Below are positions 7,261-15,357 of a stretch of 16,083 bases of DNA, one piece after another (the stretch's first letter is position 1; every line of letters starts with the position of its first letter). Position numbers and translations under genes: made by a program. The notes beneath the pieces are model-generated. The model was not told where the DNA came from. It ran no database searches and saw nothing but the letters and a program-made list of their open reading frames with translations. Origin of the DNA: Gemmatimonadota bacterium (GTDB taxonomy: Bacteria > Gemmatimonadota > Gemmatimonadetes > Gemmatimonadales > GWC2-71-9). The DNA lies in NCBI GenBank assembly GCA_003220975.1, contig QHTX01000080.1:517-16599 (forward strand), read 5' to 3'.

Positions 7261-8346
7261 GCCCAGCTCGCCCTGGCCTCCCCGCGGTCGCCGCGGGCGA
7301 TAGCGGTCTATCATTCCGTCGTTCACGGGAAATCCGCATCGCGCCTGAAGCCGCTTGACGCGCGCCGCCAGCGCCCGCGCGTAGTCGCGTGGCGCGTTGC
7401 TCCGGCCTCCTCCGTAGGCACGACGGTAGCGGTCGACCAGATCGGGAAAGTGCGCCTCGAGCACCGGCAGAAAGCGGTCGCGCACCGCGGCGTACAGCCG
7501 CAGCGGGCCCGCGTGCACGAACCTGGCGCCGGCCTCCCGGGCCGCCCGGAAGAGCGCTTCCAGGTGGGGACGGTCGTCCGTGATCCCCGGAAGGACCGGC
7601 GCCACGATTAGACCCGCGTTGATGCCCGCCGCCGTCAGGCGCGCGAGCGCCCGCAACCGCACCGCGGGGAGCGGCGAGCGCGGCTCGACCTGTCGGATCA
7701 CGCGGGCGTCCAACGTAATGAGGGAGATGTACACCTCGAGATCGCTGCGCTCCTGGAGCTGCCGCAGCACGTCTACGTCCCGCGCGATCAGCGGACTCTT
7801 CGTGATGATGCCGACGTTGAGACCTTCGCACCGCGCCAGCCGCTCGAGCACCTGCCGCGTGAGCCGGAAGCGTCGTTCCGCCGGCTGGTAGGGATCGGTG
7901 GCGGTGCCGATGACAATCGGGGCGGTCGGGCCGTCAGGCGGACGGGCCGTCCGCATGTACCGTCCCAGATCCGCCTCCAGCGCTCCCAGCAGCCGCTCCT
8001 TCACGAAGATCCGCCGCTCGAACGCCTCCCAGCCATGGGGGCCGCGAAAGTCGTGGAACTCGGCCTCGCTGAGCTTGCCGGCGTCCCGCGCCCGCTCGAC
8101 CGCGTACCGATGCGCGTAGCGCGCGTAGCAATACGTGCACCCGAACTCGCAGCCGATGTAGGGATTGAGCGACCAGAAGTCGACGCCGGTCTGCTGCGGT
8201 GAGTTGAGGATGGACCGGGGCGCGAGCCCCACGAACGTCGTGCCGCGAAGGCGCTGGTCGAGAACGGGTAAGGCGGATAGGCGGATAGCCGGATAGTCGG
8301 ATAGCAACGTGAGCTGCTCACTCCGCAGCGTAGACTTGATCGTCAT
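7255..8346 (-). CDS. SPL-like / Rv2578c-like radical SAM protein
   Basis: This 363-residue protein belongs to the radical SAM group related to spore photoproduct lyase (COG1533). Cysteines 66, 70 and 73 (GCEFGCTYCYAR) form the CxxxCxxC cluster site that binds the 4Fe-4S cluster and S-adenosylmethionine. Downstream are the family blocks GTATDPYQPAE, ITKSPLIARDVDVL and PVLPGITD. The preceding family block RSILNSPQQTGVDFWSLNPY is intact. Rv2578c-type proteins have no proven substrate; DNA repair is a common guess. Residues about 15-27 (LSDYPAIRLSALP) are encoded by a tandem GGATAGGC-type repeat, so the true N-terminus may have been extended. The ATG at 8346 has GAGGG shortly upstream. The stop overlaps that of DUF72 copy 2. 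Confidence 0.9.
   Translation of the reverse strand: MTIKSTLRSEQLTLLSDYPAIRLSALPVLDQRLRGTTFVGLAPRSILNSPQQTGVDFWSLNPYIGCEFGCTYCYARYAHRYAVERARDAGKLSEAEFHDFRGPHGWEAFERRIFVKERLLGALEADLGRYMRTARPPDGPTAPIVIGTATDPYQPAERRFRLTRQVLERLARCEGLNVGIITKSPLIARDVDVLRQLQERSDLEVYISLITLDARVIRQVEPRSPLPAVRLRALARLTAAGINAGLIVAPVLPGITDDRPHLEALFRAAREAGARFVHAGPLRLYAAVRDRFLPVLEAHFPDLVDRYRRAYGGGRSNAPRDYARALAARVKRLQARCGFPVNDGMIDRYRPRRPRGGQGELGL
8270..8304. repeat. GGCGGATAG-type tandem repeat inside the radical SAM gene
   Basis: Four 8-9-base units (GGCGGATAG, GCGGATAGCC, GGATAGTC, GGATAGC) sit within the first 30 codons of the radical SAM gene, read in frame on the minus strand. A complementary set lies 48 bases away at 8353-8390, making an inverted pair around the start codon. 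Confidence 0.9.
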
Positions 8347-8352
8347 CGGGCC

Positions 8353-8390
8353 CTCTATCCGGCTAACCGCCTATCCGCCTATCCGCCTAG
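8353..8390. repeat. Complementary CTATCCGCC-type repeat upstream of the radical SAM gene
   Basis: Units CTATCCGGCTAACCGC, CTATCCGC, CTATCCGCC and TAG lie in opposite orientation to 8270-8304. The pair could form a stem enclosing the radical SAM start codon and its ribosome binding site. The unit at 8387-8389 also supplies the TAG stop of the zinc-ribbon ORF. Confidence 0.9.
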
Positions 8391-8533
8391 CCACACCTCG
8401 CCCACCCACACTGCACGCACACGAGACATCCCGATTGGCGCGTGAGCCCGCCGCCGCAGTCGGGGCAGTGCGACGACTGTGACGCGGGCGCCGGGACCGG
8501 GGACGGGTGCGGCAGTTCTCCTGGCGGCTGCAT
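8387..8533 (-). CDS. 48-aa zinc-ribbon protein
   Basis: The ATG at 8533-8531, with GGAG at 8539-8542 five bases upstream on the minus strand, opens a 48-codon ORF ending at TAG 8387-8389. The first 22 residues are Pro-rich and probably disordered. The rest holds two cysteine pairs, CPDCGGGLTRQSGC and CVQCGWARCG, which together can bind one or two zinc ions. The pattern closely resembles the zinc-ribbon tail found at the C-terminus of coenzyme B12-dependent ribonucleotide reductases (from memory), and it ends where those tails end. It could be a free-standing small protein, or a relic of such a tail. It lies 40 bases upstream of the radical SAM gene on the same strand and may be co-transcribed. 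The function is unknown. Confidence 0.65.
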   Translation of the reverse strand: MQPPGELPHPSPVPAPASQSSHCPDCGGGLTRQSGCLVCVQCGWARCG

Positions 8534-8630
8534 GACCGCTCCACAGGTTCGGTTTTTCTTCGGGTGCGCGGCTCGAATATGACGCTCCGCGCAGCTATCG
8601 GCAAGAGCTCGGGTCGGTTAGTCTAAGCCG

Positions 8631-9470
8631 ATGATAAACAAGCGGATAGCATTTCAGGGCGAGCTGGGCGCCTACTCGGAAGAAGCACTCCTGCTGCTGC
8701 ACCCCGGCGCCGTGTCGCAGCCGCATCGCGAGTTCCGCGACGTGGCTCGGGCGGTGCTCGAGGGGCGCGCCGACCTGGGCATCCTGCCCATCGAGAACTC
8801 TCTCGTGGGGTCGATCGCCACCAACTTCGACCTCATCGCCGAGTCGGCCCTCGCGATCGTCGGCGAAGTGGTGAGTGCGGTGCACCACTGCCTGCTGGGC
8901 GTGCCGGGTGCGAAGCGCGGCGGGTTGCGGCGGGTGCTGTCGCATCCGGTGGCGCTGGCGCAGTGCGAGCGCTTCCTCGGCGGGCTCGGCGGGGAGGTGG
9001 AGGTGATGGCGTTCTACGACACGGCGGGCGCCGCCGCGGAGGTGGCGCGGCGCGGCGATCCGTCGCTCGCCGCGATCGCGGGCTTGCTGGCGGCGGGGCG
9101 CTACGGACTCGCCGTGCTCGCGGAGCGGGTGGAGGACGAGCCGCACAACCAGACGCGGTTTCTCGCGGTGGCGCGCGAGCCGGCGCCGCCGCCCGCGGGT
9201 GTGCCCGCGAAGACCACGCTGCGGCTCAAGCTGCCGCACCGGCCGGGAACGCTGGCCCACGCGCTCGCCGCCTTCGCCGCGGCCGGGCTCAATCTCACGA
9301 AGCTCGAGAGCCGTCCCGACCGCACGACGCCGTGGGAGTATCTCTTTTACCTGGACGTGGAGGCGCGGGCGGCGGATGGCGCCATGGCCGCGGCCCTGCG
9401 CGATTTGGAAGCGCAGGGCGCGGTGGTCATGGTGCTGGGCAGCTACCCGCGCTTCACGCCGCCCGTTTGA
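8631..9470 (+). CDS. pheA: Prephenate dehydratase
   Basis: This enzyme converts prephenate to phenylpyruvate in phenylalanine synthesis. The 279-residue protein has the standard monofunctional layout: a periplasmic-binding-like dehydratase domain with PIENS (53-57) and the NQTRF motif (173-177) whose TRF holds the catalytic Thr, then an ACT domain from about 195 with ESRP (226-229), the phenylalanine-binding feedback site. There is no chorismate mutase domain. The ATG at 8631 starts MINKRIAFQGELGAYSEEA, which matches the family start. No clear Shine-Dalgarno sequence is seen. The 97 bases upstream hold no gene. The stop overlaps that of the convergent permease by 17 bases. Confidence 0.95.
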   Translation: MINKRIAFQGELGAYSEEALLLLHPGAVSQPHREFRDVARAVLEGRADLGILPIENSLVGSIATNFDLIAESALAIVGEVVSAVHHCLLGVPGAKRGGLRRVLSHPVALAQCERFLGGLGGEVEVMAFYDTAGAAAEVARRGDPSLAAIAGLLAAGRYGLAVLAERVEDEPHNQTRFLAVAREPAPPPAGVPAKTTLRLKLPHRPGTLAHALAAFAAAGLNLTKLESRPDRTTPWEYLFYLDVEARAADGAMAAALRDLEAQGAVVMVLGSYPRFTPPV

Positions 9471-10884
9471 CCATCGCCCGCCACCCGAAGTACACCGGCA
9501 CGCCGAGCAGCACGAGGCCGAGCCCCAGCGCGCTGTAGGTGCGCGTCGTGTCTTGGGTCAGGAGGTCGCCCGCGATGAGGCCCGTCATCACGAGATAGAG
9601 GGCGGGGAGCCACGGATAGCCCGGCGCGCGCACCGGGCGCGGTGCGGTGGGCCGTTTCGCGCGCAGCGCGAACAGGCCGACGGTGGTCAGCATGTAGAAC
9701 ACGAGCGCGGCGAAGATCACGAAGTTGAGGAGCTGGGTGTAGGTGCCCGAGAGGCACAGGGCGCTCGTCCAGATCGCTTGCACCACGAGCGCGACGGCCG
9801 GCGTCTTGAATCGCGGGTGCAGGATCCCGGCGGACCGGAAGAACAGGTCGTCCCGCGCCATCGCGTAGTACACGCGCGCGCCCGACAGGATGAGGCCGTT
9901 GTTGCACCCGAAGGTGGAGATCATGATCGCCGCGGCCATGAGCTTCAACCCGGGGTCGCCGAGGATCGCCTGCAGCGCGGCCGTGCCCACCCGGTCCTGC
10001 GGGGCTGCCGCGATCGCCGCCGCGGGCAGCACGTTCAGGTACGCGACGTTCGCGAGCAGGTAGAGGAGCGTGACGATCAGGACGCCCGCCCCCATCGCGA
10101 ACGGCAGGTCCTTCTGAGGCTCCTTCAGCTCGCTCCCCGCGAACCCGACATTGTTCCAGGCATCCATGGCGAAGAGCGATCCCACCATCGCGGCGCCGAT
10201 CACGCCGAGGCCGACGGTCGCGCTTCCCGTCGCCCAGAAGTTGGCGCCGAAGTTCGCCGCCAGCGCGTCGGCGTGCCTCCCGATCGAAAGCCCGAGGAGG
10301 ATGAGCGCGGCGAGCGCGGCGGTCTTGATCGTGGTGAGCGACGTCTGGATGATCGCCGCCGTCCTCACCCCACGCACGTTGATCCAGGTCAGCGCCGCGA
10401 CGGAGGCGACGGCGAAAATGCGCTGGGGTGACAGTCCCACCGCGACGTCGCCGATCGGCAGGGGAAAGTGCACGGTCGTGCCGAGGAACACGTCCGGCGT
10501 GAGGCCCGGCCAGAACACCGCGGTGAATCGGGCGAACGCCACCGCCACGGCCGCGATGGTGCCGGTCTGGATCACGACGAACAGCGTCCAGCCGTACAGG
10601 TACCCGAACAGCGGCGAGATCCCCTCGCGCAGGTAGACGTACTGGCCGCCCGCCCCGGGGAAGAGCGCCGCCAGCTCGCCGTAGGTCAGCGCCCCCATCA
10701 GGGTGACGACGCCCGAGACCGCCCACACCACGAGCAGCAGGCCCGGGGCGTGGACCTCCCGCAGGATCTCTGCCGAGACGATGAAGATGCCTGAGCCGAT
10801 CATCGACCCCACGACGAGCGCCGTGGCGTCGAGCCGGGAAATCGCCTTGACGAAGTCGGCCTGCGGCTGCTGCGTGGTTGCCAT
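9454..10884 (-). CDS. APC-family amino acid permease
   Basis: This is an integral membrane amino acid transporter or exchanger of the APC superfamily, close in style to the LAT/SteT group. The 476-residue protein has about 12 hydrophobic segments. The first broken helix carries VVGSMIGSGIFI, the substrate-binding GSGIF signature. PGAGGQYVYLREGISPLFGYLYGW and FAMDAWNNVGFAGSELKEPQKDLP are further family blocks. The ATG at 10884 (MATTQQPQADF) is preferred over a longer open frame starting at 10977, because GGGGA at 10893-10897 gives an 8-base spacer. The C-terminus overlaps pheA by 17 bases tail to tail. The substrate cannot be read from sequence. The neighbourhood with pheA is too weak to imply an aromatic amino acid. 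Confidence 0.92.
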   Translation of the reverse strand: MATTQQPQADFVKAISRLDATALVVGSMIGSGIFIVSAEILREVHAPGLLLVVWAVSGVVTLMGALTYGELAALFPGAGGQYVYLREGISPLFGYLYGWTLFVVIQTGTIAAVAVAFARFTAVFWPGLTPDVFLGTTVHFPLPIGDVAVGLSPQRIFAVASVAALTWINVRGVRTAAIIQTSLTTIKTAALAALILLGLSIGRHADALAANFGANFWATGSATVGLGVIGAAMVGSLFAMDAWNNVGFAGSELKEPQKDLPFAMGAGVLIVTLLYLLANVAYLNVLPAAAIAAAPQDRVGTAALQAILGDPGLKLMAAAIMISTFGCNNGLILSGARVYYAMARDDLFFRSAGILHPRFKTPAVALVVQAIWTSALCLSGTYTQLLNFVIFAALVFYMLTTVGLFALRAKRPTAPRPVRAPGYPWLPALYLVMTGLIAGDLLTQDTTRTYSALGLGLVLLGVPVYFGWRAMVKRAA

Positions 10885-10991
10885 CCCCGTGGTCCCCTGT
10901 CGGTCCTGGTGTCGGGCGCCGTAACCTAGTGGCTCTTGCCGCGGGCCGCTATGTTCTCGGGCGATTCTTACCCACATCTCGGAGGCCCGCC

Positions 10992-11606
10992 GTGCGCCTG
11001 CTGCCTCGGGAAGAGGAGTTCTTCGATCTGTTCGTCGCGGTCGCGGACCGCAACAAGGAAGCGGCGCGCTTTCTGCGGGAGCTGTTCGAGGCCGCGCCCG
11101 AGCGGCGCACCCCGCACGTCGAGGCGATCAAGCGGCTCGAGCACGAAGCGGATCAGATCACCCACGAAGTGGTGAACCGGCTCGATCGCACCTTCATCAC
11201 GCCGCTCGACCGCGAGGACATCCACCAGCTCGCCTCGGACCTGGACGACGTGATGGACGCCATCGACGGCACCGCGCGGCGCTCGCAGATCTTCCACCTC
11301 GGCGCGGCGCCGCAGGGCGTGAAGCAGCTCACCGAGGTGATTCAGCGGATGGTCGGCGTGCTCGCCGAAGGCGTGAGCCGCCTCAAGAAGGGCGACGACG
11401 TGATGCGTTTCTGCGTCGAGGCGAAGCAGCTGGAGGAGGAAGGCGACGCGATCTACCATGAGGCGCTCGGCCAGCTGTTCGAGAAGGAGCGCGATGCGCT
11501 CGAAGTGATCAAGTGGAAGGAGATCTACGATAATCTTGAAATGACCCTGGACCAAGGCGAGGACGTAGCGAACGTGCTGGAGTCGATCACTCTGAAGCAC
11601 GCCTGA
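10992..11606 (+). CDS. DUF47/PhoU-like regulator of the PiT transporter
   Basis: DUF47 (TIGR00153-like) proteins are PhoU-related helical bundles that usually sit beside PiT phosphate transporters and probably modulate them. The 204-residue protein is all-helical, with the PhoU-type pattern EAIKRLEHEADQITHEVVNRLDRTFITPLDREDIHQLASDLDDVMDAID and a second acidic block KQLEEEGDAIYHEALGQLF, which in PhoU relatives bind metal. The GTG at 10992 is chosen because GGAGG (10981-10985) lies six bases upstream. A longer open frame from 10878 has no such site. The stop and the next start share one base (TGATG), so translation is likely coupled to the PiT gene. Confidence 0.93.
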   Translation: MRLLPREEEFFDLFVAVADRNKEAARFLRELFEAAPERRTPHVEAIKRLEHEADQITHEVVNRLDRTFITPLDREDIHQLASDLDDVMDAIDGTARRSQIFHLGAAPQGVKQLTEVIQRMVGVLAEGVSRLKKGDDVMRFCVEAKQLEEEGDAIYHEALGQLFEKERDALEVIKWKEIYDNLEMTLDQGEDVANVLESITLKHA

Positions 11607-12643
11607 TGGCCGACTCCGTCGCCCTCGTCCTCGCGATCGTCCTGATTGCACTCGCCTTCGATTTCATCAACGGGTTCCACGATAGTGCGAACTCGATTGC
11701 GACCGTGGTCTCCACGCGAGTGCTCAGTCCCACGGCGGCCGTTGTGTGGGCGGCGTTCTTCAATTTCGCCGCCGTGTTCATCTTCGGGACTGCGGTGGCG
11801 AAGAACATCGCCAAAGGGATCGTGGATCCCGCGGTGGTGGACGCCAGCGTGATCCTCGCGGGGCTCGTCGGCGCCATCAGCTGGAACCTCATCACGTGGT
11901 ACGCCGGGTTGCCATCCTCTTCTTCGCACGCGCTGATCGGCGGCTACGCCGGCTCGGCGATCGCGAAGGCGGGCACGGCGGCGCTGGTCCTCCCCGGCAA
12001 GTGGATCTCCACGCTGACGTTCATCGTCGTGTCCCCGCTCCTCGGGCTTACGGTCGCCTTCGTGCTGACGGTGGGGCTGTCGTGGCTATTGCGGCGGGCG
12101 CTGCCCCGTCGCGTGGACAAGGCGTTCCGGCTGCTACAGCTGGTGTCGGCGGGGAGTATGTCCTTGAGCCATGGCAGCAACGACTCCCAAAAGACGATGG
12201 GGATCATCGTGAGCCTGCTCGTGGCCGAGCAGAGCGTGCTGAAGGATTTCCCGATCCGGGCGTTTCACGTCACCTCCGCTGACAGCGTCCCGACCTGGGT
12301 GGTGTTCGCCGCGTACCTCGCGATCGCGCTCGGCACGATGGCAGGCGGCTGGCGCATCGTGAAGACGATGGGTCAGCGTCTCACCAAGCTGAAACCGTGC
12401 GGTGGCTTCTGCGCTGAGACCGGCGCGGCGGCAGCGATCTCACTCGCCTCGCACTTCGGCATTCCCGTCAGCACGACGCACACGATCACCGGGGCCATCA
12501 CAGGAGTCGGTGCGGCGAACCGGATCTCGGCCGTGCGGTGGGGCCTGGCCGGCCGGATCGTCTGGGCGTGGATTCTCACCATCCCGGCGGCGGCGGGGAT
12601 CGCGGGGCTGGCGTATCTGGTGCTGCGGGTGCTAGTCCACTGA
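11606..12643 (+). CDS. PiT-family inorganic phosphate transporter
   Basis: This is a low-affinity, cation-coupled inorganic phosphate transporter in the inner membrane. The 345-residue protein shows both inverted PiT signature repeats: FDFINGFHDSANSIATVVSTR near the N-terminus and LSHGSNDSQKTMGII in the second half. SWNLITWYAGLPSSSSHALIGG and GIPVSTTHTITGAITGVGA are the matching second elements. About ten hydrophobic segments are visible. The start overlaps the upstream DUF47 stop by one base, which together form a classic phosphate uptake pair. The stop overlaps the convergent sensor-like gene by 12 bases. No Pho-box was searched for reliably by eye. Confidence 0.95.
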   Translation: MADSVALVLAIVLIALAFDFINGFHDSANSIATVVSTRVLSPTAAVVWAAFFNFAAVFIFGTAVAKNIAKGIVDPAVVDASVILAGLVGAISWNLITWYAGLPSSSSHALIGGYAGSAIAKAGTAALVLPGKWISTLTFIVVSPLLGLTVAFVLTVGLSWLLRRALPRRVDKAFRLLQLVSAGSMSLSHGSNDSQKTMGIIVSLLVAEQSVLKDFPIRAFHVTSADSVPTWVVFAAYLAIALGTMAGGWRIVKTMGQRLTKLKPCGGFCAETGAAAAISLASHFGIPVSTTHTITGAITGVGAANRISAVRWGLAGRIVWAWILTIPAAAGIAGLAYLVLRVLVH

Positions 12644-13287
12644 AGCGTCGTCGGCCTTGCTCAGCCGGGACAAATCGATCATCGGCACGCCATCGATGTA
12701 CTGCGTCACGGGGGCGTGCGTGAGGTTCACCAGCCGATCCATGCTGTTGCTGATCCGGCGCGTCATCGTCAGGATGTTCTGCAGTGACTGCTGGTCCTCC
12801 GGGTGGGTCAGCACCGCGTCCTGCTCGAGGCGACCTGGCTGATCACCGCCACCCGCTCACCCTGGATGGCGCGCGCGTAGAACAGGTGGAGCTGCTCCGA
12901 CAGCCAGCCCACGGAGATCGCGATCGTGCCGTAGGCGGTGTAGATCGGCACCGTGACGCGCCAGTCCTCCGCCTCGACATTGAACGCCACGAGGAACTGG
13001 ATCGCGGTGAACAGCACGGTGCCCATCGCCAGGCCGGCCACCGCACCCCGCAGGCCGTAGGTCAGGGACAGCAGGTAGGCGGGCACGAGGGTGAGCAGCC
13101 AGACGAGGTCCCGATAGGGCACGTCCTCCGCCCGCACCACCTGGAGCACGAGGCTCGGGGCCAGATAGGCCACGGCACAGTACACCCACCAGCGCCGGGG
13201 GAGCGGCGGCCGGTGCGCCAGGGGCGTGAACCCGAGGAAGTCGACGAGACGATAGCGCGCGCCTCCCACTTCTGACCGCCGCGTCAC
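12632..13287 (-). pseudogene. Broken membrane sensor-kinase-like gene, H-box missing
   Basis: A GTG start at 13287-13285 overlaps the upstream stop (GTGA). The first frame encodes about 150 residues with four to five membrane helices (RWWVYCAVAYLAPSLVLQVV, LVWLLTLVPAYLLSLTYGL, VAGLAMGTVLFTAIQFLVAF, TAYGTIAISVGWLSEQLHL), then a linker ERVAVISQVA, and reaches a stop at 12810-12808. The next frame carries on with LEQDAVLTHPEDQQSLQNIL, TMTRRISNSMDRLVNL and PVTQYIDGVPMIDL. In histidine kinases the VISQVA-type linker leads into an RHEINN-type H-box. Here that segment is absent and the join is out of frame, so an internal deletion is likely. No ATPase domain follows. The end overlaps the PiT stop. 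Confidence 0.7.
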
Positions 13288-14231
13288 AGCCCCAGCACCT
13301 CCACGACCGCCTGCGCGATGGCGGCGTCTTGCACGCCCACGCCGGTCAGGTCCGCGACGGTGATCTCGCCGTCGCGCTCGCGCCCGGCGCGCCGGCCCGC
13401 GGCGAGGTCTCCCAGCTCCGCATAGACCTTGTCGCGCGTGACCGCGCCGGCGGCGACGGCGTGCCGCAGGTTGCCGTACCGCTCGGTCTGGAACACGCGG
13501 TCGGCGACGAGCTTGTCGGCCCGGGCGAGCACGGCGGGCTCGAGCTCGATTTTCTCGGGGCTTCCCGTGCCGACGGACGTCACGTGCATGCCGGGGGCGA
13601 CCCAGGCGGCGTGGACGAGCGGCGTGGTGCTCGCCGTCGCCGTCACCACGACGCGGTGGTCGCGCACGGCGTGCTCGAGCGCCGGCGCGACGCGCGTTTC
13701 GACGAGCGGCGCGAGCTCCTGCGCGAGCGCGTCCGCGCGCTCGCGCGTGCGGTTCCACAGGGTGAGCCGCTCGAGCGGCATTTCCGCGATCATGGCGCGG
13801 GCGGTGAGGCGCGCCAGGGCGCCGGCGCCGATCAGCAGCGCCGCCTTCGCGTCCTTGGGCGCGAGATACCTGAGCGTGAGCGCCACCGCCGCGGCGGTGC
13901 GCAGGTCGGTCAGGTAGCCGTGCTCCTCGAGCAGGACGTCGGGGATACCCGTCTCCGCGTCGAGCAACAGGAACAGTCCATCCCCCGACGGCAGCCCGCG
14001 CGCGCGGTTCTTGTAGAACCCGGTCGCGACCTTGAGGACGACGTGACGCCCGCCCTTGAGGTGCGCTCCCTTCACGTGCACCTCGGCTTGCTCTGCGGGG
14101 AGCTCCATCACCATCGGATCGGGGAGCGTGGCTTCGCCCAAACCGAGGGCCCTGAATCCCCGCTCGACCGCGCCCACGGCGACGGCGAAGGAGACCTTGT
14201 CCCGAAACGCCCCGAGCGGGACGACCCGCAT
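13284..14231 (-). CDS. Ornithine cyclodeaminase/mu-crystallin family protein
   Basis: Members are NAD(P)-dependent enzymes, including ornithine cyclodeaminase, ectoine-use EutC and alanine or ketimine reductases. The 315-residue product has the family layout: N-terminal VMELPAEQAEVHVKGAHLKGGRHVVLKVATGFYKN, GLFLLLDAETGIPDVLLEEHGYLTDLRTAA, the Rossmann site LLIGAGALARLTARAM, then VVTATAST, VTSVGTGSPEKIELE and DLTGVGVQD. Which reaction it performs cannot be decided from sequence. The ATG at 14231 follows the aminotransferase stop by a single base and its stop overlaps the GTG of the next gene by four bases, so the three genes are translated as a tight operon. The pair with an aminotransferase suggests an amino acid or imine pathway, which is inference. 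Confidence 0.9.
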   Translation of the reverse strand: MRVVPLGAFRDKVSFAVAVGAVERGFRALGLGEATLPDPMVMELPAEQAEVHVKGAHLKGGRHVVLKVATGFYKNRARGLPSGDGLFLLLDAETGIPDVLLEEHGYLTDLRTAAAVALTLRYLAPKDAKAALLIGAGALARLTARAMIAEMPLERLTLWNRTRERADALAQELAPLVETRVAPALEHAVRDHRVVVTATASTTPLVHAAWVAPGMHVTSVGTGSPEKIELEPAVLARADKLVADRVFQTERYGNLRHAVAAGAVTRDKVYAELGDLAAGRRAGRERDGEITVADLTGVGVQDAAIAQAVVEVLGL

Positions 14232-14232
14232 G

Positions 14233-15357
14233 TCAGTCGGTGAAGACCCGCTTCAGGCCTCGCTCGGTCTCGGCGAGTGCTTCCTGGAAGTGATCGAGCT
14301 CCTCGCCGAATCCGAAGCGGATGTGGTTCGGGAGGCCGAAGTGGTCGCCCGGCACCAGGAGGACGCTGTGCTCCGCCCGCACCTTCTCCACCAGCTCGAG
14401 GGCGCTGATCCCCTGGCGGTACCGGGCGAGGCAGATCGCCCCGGCGTCCGGCGGATGCCAGGTGAACGTGTCGCCGAAGCGCTTCAGCCACGCCTCGAGC
14501 ACCGGGTAGTTGGACTTGAGGATACGGCGGGTGCGCTCGAGCAGCTTCTCGCGCACGCGCGGCTCGAGCGCGACGGCGGCGAGATGGTCGCTCGCGCCGG
14601 TCGGGCCGATGACCGTGTAGTCGTGCCGCGCCCACGCTTCCGCGGCGAACGCCGGCGGGGCGACCAGCCAGCCGATCCGCAGGCCCGGGAGACCGTATGC
14701 CTTGGAGAGGCCGTTCGCCACGAGCACGCGCTCGTAGCTGCCCCAGAACGACGGCGTCGTGGCGCCGTCGCGCTCGGCGCCCTGGTACACCTCATCGGCC
14801 AGCAACCACGCGCCCACCTCCGCCGTGCGGTCCACGATCAGCTTGCGCATCTCGCCCGACAGCACGTGGCCGGTGGGGTTGTGGGGGTTGGTCACGACCA
14901 CGAGCTTCGTGCCCGGCGTGATCGCGCTGCGCACCTCTTCGGCGAACGGCTCCCAGTGGGCTTCCGCGTGAAGCGCGAAGCCGCGTACCGCGGCCCCGAA
15001 GTTCTGCACGAGGCCCCAGGTCTGCAGGTAGTTGGGGAGCATCACGGCGACGTTGTCGCCCGGCTCGATGAGCCGCCAGCAGACGAGGAAGTTGGCCTCC
15101 GCGCTGCCCGTGGTGACGAGCACCTGCTCGGGGGTGACACCCTGGTACAGGGCGGCGATCCGGCCGCGAAGCAGGGCGGTGCCGTTCGACTGGCTGTAGC
15201 CGAGCCGCACCTCGAGCAGCGGCAGCGTCGAGGCGCCGGCCAGGCCGAGCAGCTCCTGGATCGAGAGCGGGTGCACGCCCGACTCGGACAGGTTGTAGCG
15301 CACCTGGTTCTCCCAGGTGCTCTGCCAGCGCTCGAGCTCGAAGGGGACGAAGCGCAA
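14233..15357 (-). CDS. PLP-dependent class I/II aminotransferase
   Basis: This is a fold-type I pyridoxal-phosphate aminotransferase. The 374-residue protein has TNPHNPTG with Asn about 160, LADEVY with Asp about 188 and Tyr about 191, and NGLSKAYGLPGLRIGW with the PLP lysine about 219; a C-terminal NHIRFGFG supplies the substrate-carboxylate arginine. The beginning (FELERWQSTWENQVRYNLSESG, HPLS) recalls capreomycidine-synthase-like and related enzymes, but the substrate is not assignable. The start is TTG at 15357, supported by GGGAGGA at 15361-15367 just upstream and by no in-frame ATG nearby. The HAD gene ends 15 bases upstream, and the cyclodeaminase-family gene begins one base after the stop. 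Confidence 0.92.
   Translation of the reverse strand: MRFVPFELERWQSTWENQVRYNLSESGVHPLSIQELLGLAGASTLPLLEVRLGYSQSNGTALLRGRIAALYQGVTPEQVLVTTGSAEANFLVCWRLIEPGDNVAVMLPNYLQTWGLVQNFGAAVRGFALHAEAHWEPFAEEVRSAITPGTKLVVVTNPHNPTGHVLSGEMRKLIVDRTAEVGAWLLADEVYQGAERDGATTPSFWGSYERVLVANGLSKAYGLPGLRIGWLVAPPAFAAEAWARHDYTVIGPTGASDHLAAVALEPRVREKLLERTRRILKSNYPVLEAWLKRFGDTFTWHPPDAGAICLARYRQGISALELVEKVRAEHSVLLVPGDHFGLPNHIRFGFGEELDHFQEALAETERGLKRVFTD

Noticed and set aside
8371..8604. 77-codon minus-strand frame upstream of the radical SAM gene
   Set aside because: It is Arg/Ser-rich without a ribosome binding site and overlaps the better-supported 48-aa zinc-ribbon ORF in another frame.
9199..10431. Long plus-strand open frame over pheA and the permease
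   Set aside because: It is a shadow of two confident genes on other frames.
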